NCBI GenBank assembly: GCA_023228185.1
Contig: JALOBQ010000028.1
Coordinates: 1-9,740, forward strand
Source of the DNA: Candidatus Omnitrophota bacterium
GTDB taxonomy: Bacteria; Omnitrophota; Gorgyraeia; Gygaellales; Profunditerraquicolaceae
Length of the DNA: 9,740 nucleotides
Reading direction: 5' to 3'
Positions within the stretch are counted from its first letter, which is position 1; each line of letters opens with the position of its first letter. The translations under genes and the position numbers were made by a program. The notes beneath the pieces were generated by a model. The model did no database searches. It saw nothing but the letters and a program-made list of their open reading frames with translations, and was not told the origin of the DNA. Of this stretch, positions 5,778-9,740 are shown one piece after another.

Positions 5778-6481
5778 AGATTCGGCTGAAGATTAACGGA
5801 GTAATCATTATTAGCGCATTTATTTTAGTGGCTTTATTCCCGCGGATTTTTTTCCGTGATGACCCTGCCGGTTTATTTACGGAGCTAACGGAAGTTCTTG
5901 GTATTGCTTTAATCTTGATCGGCCAGATCCTGCGGGTTTCCGCCCGCGGATATAAAGCGGAGAATTCGCAGAACAGCCAGGCATTGATCCAGGGAGGGCT
6001 GTATCGCATAACGCGCAATCCGATGTATTTAGGCATTTTGCTTATCGGTTTGGGCGTTGTGTTGGTATTGTTTAACTGGTGGGCGATTACGATATTTATG
6101 CTGGTTTTTGTAACGCGTTATATTTTGTTGATCTTTGCGGAAGAACGTAAGTTAAGAAAAATTTTCTCCGCCGATTACGACGATTATTGCAGCCGTGTCC
6201 CGCGCTTATTGCCGACGCTTTCCAGTTTAGTGGAATTAGATATCAGCGCTTACTTGCCGATTAAATTGTGCTGGTTTAGAAAGGAAATTAGCTCGATCAG
6301 CCCGTTATTATTCCTCGTTTTATTTATTGAATCATGGGAAGTTGTGGCTAAGGAAGGGCTTTGGGCTGGTTTTCAAGAAATCAGATGGCTGTTGATCACA
6401 ATTATATTATTTATCGGGCTGGTATTTTTGCTAAATAAATGGACGCAGACCTGGAATGAAGCCAATACAACTAAAAGCTGA
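5774..6481 (+). CDS. Membrane methyltransferase, isoprenylcysteine/phospholipid methyltransferase-like (ICMT/PEMT superfamily)
   Basis: A 235-residue integral membrane protein. Hydrophobic segments lie at about 9-26, 39-55, 84-101, 103-121, 176-190 and 204-221. The SAM-binding signature of the ICMT/PEMT superfamily is present: GLYRITRNPMYLG (75-87) and, after two membrane spans, AEERKLRKIF with DYDDYCSRVPRLLP (122-147). The acceptor cannot be told from sequence; bacterial relatives are mostly uncharacterised. About 90 residues beyond the signature, with two more membrane helices, make it longer than many relatives. I chose ATG 5774 because it overlaps the mutM stop as ATGA and has AGGGGAG just before it; an in-frame ATG at 5750 lies inside the MutM zinc finger and lacks this support. 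Its 3' end overlaps pyrK by 26 bases, so translation is probably coupled. Function in a pyrimidine operon is unexplained. Confidence 0.8.
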   Translation: MKIRLKINGVIIISAFILVALFPRIFFRDDPAGLFTELTEVLGIALILIGQILRVSARGYKAENSQNSQALIQGGLYRITRNPMYLGILLIGLGVVLVLFNWWAITIFMLVFVTRYILLIFAEERKLRKIFSADYDDYCSRVPRLLPTLSSLVELDISAYLPIKLCWFRKEISSISPLLFLVLFIESWEVVAKEGLWAGFQEIRWLLITIILFIGLVFLLNKWTQTWNEANTTKS

Positions 6482-7226
6482 AATTATTTCTAACAAGCAA
6501 GTAGGGCCTAATTTTTGGCGCTGTGAAATATCCGCTGCGAAAATCGCAAAAGGCGCTTTGGCAGGGCAATTCTTAAACATCAAAGTAAATGATACTTGCG
6601 TTCCTTTATTAAGGAGGCCGTTAAGTATCCATCACGCGGATGATCGTAAACTCGCCGTGCTTTATGAGGCGCTTGGCCCAGGCACCCGGGCATTGTCCTT
6701 AAAAAAACAGGGGGAATTTTTAGATCTTATCGGGCCATTAGGCAAAGGTTTTAAAATTCCTCCCGCGCAGGCAGGCGGAAAAAATGTTTTAGTTGCCGGC
6801 GGTTTAGGCGTGGCGCCGCTTTTGTTCTTGAGTAAAAAGTTAAACCCCGCGCATACATCCGTAATTATTGGAGCGCGCACAAAAAACCATCTGCTTTGCG
6901 CCGGAGAATTTAAGAAAAGAGGTTTTCAAACCCATATTACTACTGATGACGGCTCTGCCGGTTTGAAAGGGCAGGTTACCGATCTTCTTGCGAAAATGAT
7001 TTCTAAAATAAACCGCCTGAATATTTACGCTTGCGGCCCAAAAAAAATGCTTCAGGCAGTCGCAGAAATCAGCGTTAAAAATAAGTTCAACGCGCAACTA
7101 TCTTTGGAAACGCATATGGCTTGCGGCATTGGCGCCTGTCTGGGCTGCGTGGTTAATACAACCAAAGGTTTTAAACGCGTATGTTCGGACGGCCCGGTTT
7201 TTCAGGCTGATGAGTTAATCTGGTAA
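6456..7226 (+). CDS. pyrK: PyrK, dihydroorotate dehydrogenase electron transfer subunit
   Basis: PyrK carries FAD and a [2Fe-2S] cluster and passes electrons from the FMN of PyrD to NAD+. The 256 residues show the ferredoxin-reductase-like order. GQFLNIKV (38-45) and RRPLSI (53-58) bind FAD. GPLGKGF (93-99) and GGLGVAPLLFL (115-125) form the NAD domain entry, and YACGPKKML (191-199) follows. The cluster motif ETHMACGIGACLGCVV has Cys at 223, 228 and 231, plus C243 in RVCSDGPVF, which is diagnostic for PyrK. The start at 6456 lies inside the upstream methyltransferase gene (26-base overlap), and it is the only Met giving the family N-terminus. A weak ribosome binding site suggests coupled translation. 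pyrD follows after 3 bases, as expected for the heterotetramer. Confidence 0.96.
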   Translation: MKPIQLKAEIISNKQVGPNFWRCEISAAKIAKGALAGQFLNIKVNDTCVPLLRRPLSIHHADDRKLAVLYEALGPGTRALSLKKQGEFLDLIGPLGKGFKIPPAQAGGKNVLVAGGLGVAPLLFLSKKLNPAHTSVIIGARTKNHLLCAGEFKKRGFQTHITTDDGSAGLKGQVTDLLAKMISKINRLNIYACGPKKMLQAVAEISVKNKFNAQLSLETHMACGIGACLGCVVNTTKGFKRVCSDGPVFQADELIW

Positions 7227-7229
7227 AAA

Positions 7230-8141
7230 ATGAAAATAGACCTTAAAGTAAAATTAGGTAAAATGGTTTTAAAGAATCCTGTAATCGCAGCTTCGGGAAC
7301 TTTTGGCTACGCCGAAGAGTTCAAGGATTATATGGATCTAAAACAACTGGGTGCGATCACCACCAAAACTATTACCGTAAAACCCAGAAAAGGTAATTTG
7401 CCGCCGCGCACATGCGAGGCGCCGGCAGGGCTGCTTAATTCTATCGGCCTGGAAAATCCCGGAGTGCAGTGTTTCATCGAGGAAAAAATACCTTATCTGG
7501 CTTCTTTGGGTATTCCGGTAATTGTGAGTGTTTCCGCCGAAGAAGACCCTGCGGAATTTGTTTTTCTTGCCAAAAAGCTCGACCGGATCAAGTCGGTTTC
7601 CGCGTTAGAGCTGAATATATCCTGCCCGAATATGCAGCGGCAGCATTTGATCGCCCAGGATGCCCAAGCTACATTTAAAGTAGTCTCTGCCGCGCGTAAA
7701 GCAACCAAGAAAACAATCATTACTAAACTTTCACCGAACGTTACTTCTATTACTGAAATTGCCCAGGCTGCCCAGGACGCGGGCAGTGACGCTTTAGCTT
7801 TGATCAATACTTTTAGCGGCATCAGTATTGATATTAAGACAAGGAGTTTACGTTTAGGCGCAGGCAGCGGCGGATTAAGCGGCCCGGCGATCCGGCCGAT
7901 GGCGCTGCAGATGGTCAGGCAGGCCTATGAAAAAGTTAAAATTCCCATTATCGGTTTGGGTGGTATAATAGATACGCAAAGCGCGATAGAGTTTTTTATT
8001 GCCGGCGCCAGCGCAATCAGCGTAGGCACGGCTAATTTTATTGACCCGGCGATCAGCATCAAAATTATCGCCGGTTTAAAAGAATATTTAAGAGAACAAT
8101 CGATTGGTAAGATCAGCTTGCTTACCGGGAGTTTAAGGTGA
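7230..8141 (+). CDS. pyrD: PyrD, dihydroorotate dehydrogenase class 1B catalytic subunit
   Basis: PyrD oxidises dihydroorotate to orotate with FMN; class 1B enzymes pair with PyrK and use NAD+. The 303 residues fit the class. Landmarks are ASGTFGY (21-27), TTKTIT with K46, GLLNSIGLENPG (67-78, substrate Asn), LELNISCPN (126-134) with the class 1 catalytic base C132, TKLSPN (165-170), LINTFSG (191-197), GGLSGPAIRP (214-223), GLGGI (242-246) and VGTANF (265-270) for FMN phosphate. The loop after SCPN reads MQRQHLIAQD rather than the usual glycine-rich form, a local variation that leaves catalytic residues intact. No membrane-anchoring N-terminus is present, consistent with a cytosolic enzyme. 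It overlaps pyrF by 4 bases (GTGA). Confidence 0.97.
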   Translation: MKIDLKVKLGKMVLKNPVIAASGTFGYAEEFKDYMDLKQLGAITTKTITVKPRKGNLPPRTCEAPAGLLNSIGLENPGVQCFIEEKIPYLASLGIPVIVSVSAEEDPAEFVFLAKKLDRIKSVSALELNISCPNMQRQHLIAQDAQATFKVVSAARKATKKTIITKLSPNVTSITEIAQAAQDAGSDALALINTFSGISIDIKTRSLRLGAGSGGLSGPAIRPMALQMVRQAYEKVKIPIIGLGGIIDTQSAIEFFIAGASAISVGTANFIDPAISIKIIAGLKEYLREQSIGKISLLTGSLR

Positions 8142-8827
8142 ATAAACTTAAACCGCCTGCCCAGGTTATCGTAGCTTTAGATGTCGATTCGCTGGAAGAG
8201 GCGCGTAAATTACTGGATATTTTATATCCTCAGGTAACGATTTTTAAAATCGGCGCGCAAGTTTTTACCGCCTTTGGAGCGCAGCTAATTGATTTAGTGC
8301 ATAAAAAAGGCGCGCAAGTTTTTTTAGACCTGAAATATTTCGATATTCCTAATACCGTAGCCGGCGCTGTTGTTGCGGCAAGCCGGCTTAAGGTTAAAAT
8401 GCTTACGTTGCATATCAGCGGCGGCAAAGAGATGCTTAGGGCCGCTGTCGTTGCGGCGGGTTTAGAAGCGAAGAAAAATAATACTCTTGCGCCGTTATTG
8501 ATCGGAGTCACGGGTTTAACAAGTAGTTGCGCTAATGCGCAAGAGGTAATTGCGCTGGCAGAAACCGGTATTAGCTGCGGTTTGGACGGGGTGGTTTGTT
8601 CTGCCAGAGAAGCCGCAATTTTAAGAAAAAAGATAAATAAAGATTTTCTTATTATTACTCCGGGAATACGCCCGGAGCATTCCGGCGCAGATGATCAGCA
8701 AAGGACTGCCACGCCGCTTGAAGCAATAAAAGCCGGAAGCGATTTTTTGGTGATCGGCCGGCCGATTTTAAAATCCAATGATCCTTTAAAAACAACAAAC
8801 GAAATTTTAGAGTCAATGCGTTTGTAA
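8138..8827 (+). CDS. pyrF: PyrF, orotidine 5'-phosphate decarboxylase
   Basis: PyrF converts OMP to UMP, the last step. The 229-residue protein is a type 1 OMP decarboxylase TIM barrel: ALDVD (13-17), FKIG with K37, the catalytic tetrad region DLKYFDIPN (64-72, D64, K66, D69), LHISGG (91-96), GVTGLTS (123-129), TPGIRP (174-179), DDQQRTATP (185-193) and the phosphate-binding GRPI (207-210). The start is GTG at 8138, inside the end of pyrD (GTGA overlap), with AAGG immediately upstream. The only other in-frame option would lose the ALDVD context. No pyrE is fused or adjacent, so OMP must be made by an enzyme encoded elsewhere. The V-type ATPase subunit E gene follows after 13 bases with no terminator. 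Confidence 0.97.
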   Translation: MNKLKPPAQVIVALDVDSLEEARKLLDILYPQVTIFKIGAQVFTAFGAQLIDLVHKKGAQVFLDLKYFDIPNTVAGAVVAASRLKVKMLTLHISGGKEMLRAAVVAAGLEAKKNNTLAPLLIGVTGLTSSCANAQEVIALAETGISCGLDGVVCSAREAAILRKKINKDFLIITPGIRPEHSGADDQQRTATPLEAIKAGSDFLVIGRPILKSNDPLKTTNEILESMRL

Positions 8828-8840
8828 CAGGAGAAATAAT

Positions 8841-9443
8841 ATGGCAGAGGAAATCAAAGATTTAATCGCGAAAATTCAGGAAGAAGGGATTCAGCTGGCG
8901 CAGGTGCACTCTGGGCGGATAAAAGCTGATGCCGAAAAAGAAGTTTCGCAAATCATCGCGCAGGCAAAAATCCAGGCGGAAAAGATTATCGAACAGGCAA
9001 AAGCCCAGGCAAAAAAGACAGACGATTCTACGCGCGCGGCTTTAGAACAAGCAGGCCGGGATATGTTAATTAGCCTGAGGCAGGAGATTATTGCGATGTT
9101 GGAACGGTTAATTAAAATGGACCTGCGGCAGGCTTTAACTGCCGAAGAGTTAGCCAAGATCATCGCCGGGTTGATCAAAAATACGCCGTTGGCCACAGGT
9201 TCGCAGATCGTGGTTTCTTTAAACCCGCTTGATCAAGAAAAACTGGAAGCAGGGTTTTTGAAACAGTTGATCTCTGAAACTAAAAAAACCGTGGTTTTGA
9301 AATCCGCTGATACAATCGACAGTGGATTTATTATCAGTTTTGATGCCGGTAAATCTATTTTTGATTTTAGCGGCCAAGCTTTAAGTGATTATATCTCCGG
9401 ATGCCTTAAACCGGAATTAAGCAAGATTTTAAACGTTAAATAA
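8841..9443 (+). CDS. V/A-type ATPase subunit E (peripheral stalk)
   Basis: Subunit E forms, with G/H, the peripheral stalk that holds the catalytic A3B3 head of the V/A-type ATPase. The 200 residues show the family plan. Residues 1-93 are a long, nearly proline-free, Ala/Glu/Lys/Gln-rich helix (for example AEKEVSQIIAQAKIQAEKII) that would form the coiled coil. A globular part follows (about 94-200) with ITLD-like strands and the family-like DTIDSGFIISFDAGKSIFDFS (in two parts, 156-166 and 167-176). It has a good AGGAG 7 bases before ATG 8841. It is the first visible gene of an ATPase operon that continues to the right, and a DUF2764-type gene starts directly after its stop. The N-terminal helix alone would also fit F-type subunit b; the C-terminal domain and neighbour favour V-type E. 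Confidence 0.88.
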   Translation: MAEEIKDLIAKIQEEGIQLAQVHSGRIKADAEKEVSQIIAQAKIQAEKIIEQAKAQAKKTDDSTRAALEQAGRDMLISLRQEIIAMLERLIKMDLRQALTAEELAKIIAGLIKNTPLATGSQIVVSLNPLDQEKLEAGFLKQLISETKKTVVLKSADTIDSGFIISFDAGKSIFDFSGQALSDYISGCLKPELSKILNVK

Positions 9444-9740
9444 ATGCCCGCTTATTATACATATTTGATTTCTAGTTTGCCGATCTTGAATTTTTCGGCT
9501 AAATTACCGTTTAGCCTGGAAAATTTCTTTGACAAATGCAGGAATTTAATACCCGATGATGAACTTGAGGTTTTACGTAATCTTTACGGCCAAAACAGTT
9601 ATTCTTCAGGCGCTGGCCAAGTGGGTAGTTTAAAGGAGTGGGTTAATTTTGAGGTTGCGTTAAGAAATGAATTGGTGCGCGCCAGAGCATCCCGGAAAAA
9701 AATTGATCCCTCGAAATTCTTGCGCCTGCCGGATTCTCCG
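9444..9740 (+). CDS. DUF2764-type protein of V-type ATPase operons, N-terminal part (truncated by window edge)
   Basis: An ATG immediately after the subunit E stop (TAA 9441-9443) opens a frame with no stop to the window end (99 codons). The start MPAYYTYLISSLPIL with SLENFFDKCRNL (24-35) and the later EWVNFEVALRNELVRARA (64-81) followed by DPSKFLRLP (88-96) match what I recall of the DUF2764 family. That family's genes sit beside subunit E and A genes in bacterial V-type ATPase operons of chlamydiae, spirochaetes and related groups. Its molecular role is unknown; some propose a role like subunit C. No separate ribosome binding site is obvious, and translation is probably coupled to subunit E. 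The next gene would be expected to be the catalytic subunit A (atpA/ntpA). Confidence 0.75.
   Translation, partial: MPAYYTYLISSLPILNFSAKLPFSLENFFDKCRNLIPDDELEVLRNLYGQNSYSSGAGQVGSLKEWVNFEVALRNELVRARASRKKIDPSKFLRLPDSP

Overview
The window looks like a housekeeping stretch of a bacterial chromosome. It carries a de novo pyrimidine biosynthesis cluster under PyrR-type control, two DNA-repair genes, one tRNA and the start of a V/A-type ATPase operon. All genes lie on the + strand, packed with gaps of 2-13 bases or overlaps of 4-26 bases. The mix of a PyrR leader, class 1B PyrD with PyrK, a bacterial endonuclease Q homologue, and a V-type ATPase subunit E gene followed by a DUF2764-type gene suggests an uncultivated anaerobic lineage. 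My best guess is Candidatus Omnitrophota (PVC group), by inference from overall resemblance only; no marker here proves it.

Layout. Positions 1-355 hold the 3' end of rsmI. Positions 356-591 hold a 23-base-period repeat, a sigma70-like promoter and an mRNA leader with a PyrR binding loop, a 20-codon leader ORF and an intrinsic terminator. Then follow pyrR, pyrB, pyrC and an endonuclease Q family gene (592-4578). A tRNA-Arg(CCG) sits at 4603-4674. The gene-free stretch 4675-4970 contains a GTAG-rich tract, a 75-base nested inverted-repeat element and three AAGTGG repeats before mutM. From 4971 the genes are mutM, a membrane methyltransferase gene, pyrK, pyrD and pyrF, then the V-type ATPase subunit E gene and a DUF2764-type gene cut off by the right edge.

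How the genes work together. PyrB and PyrC make carbamoyl aspartate and dihydroorotate. PyrD with PyrK (FAD and [2Fe-2S]) oxidises dihydroorotate to orotate with NAD+, and PyrF decarboxylates OMP to UMP. UMP and UTP are the usual co-regulators that make PyrR bind the leader and shut the operon down. carAB and pyrE, needed to complete the pathway, are not in the window. EndoQ (deaminated bases) and MutM (oxidised purines) are both base-damage repair enzymes placed among nucleotide synthesis genes.

Most interesting points. In the pyr leader, the Shine-Dalgarno sequence of a short leader ORF lies in the lower stem of the PyrR binding loop, and that ORF runs through the terminator. This suggests PyrR may act by blocking leader translation, and so merge the Bacillus-type PyrR switch with the E. 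coli pyrBI-type translation-coupled attenuator. The EndoQ homologue ends in QLSLF, a canonical beta-clamp binding motif.
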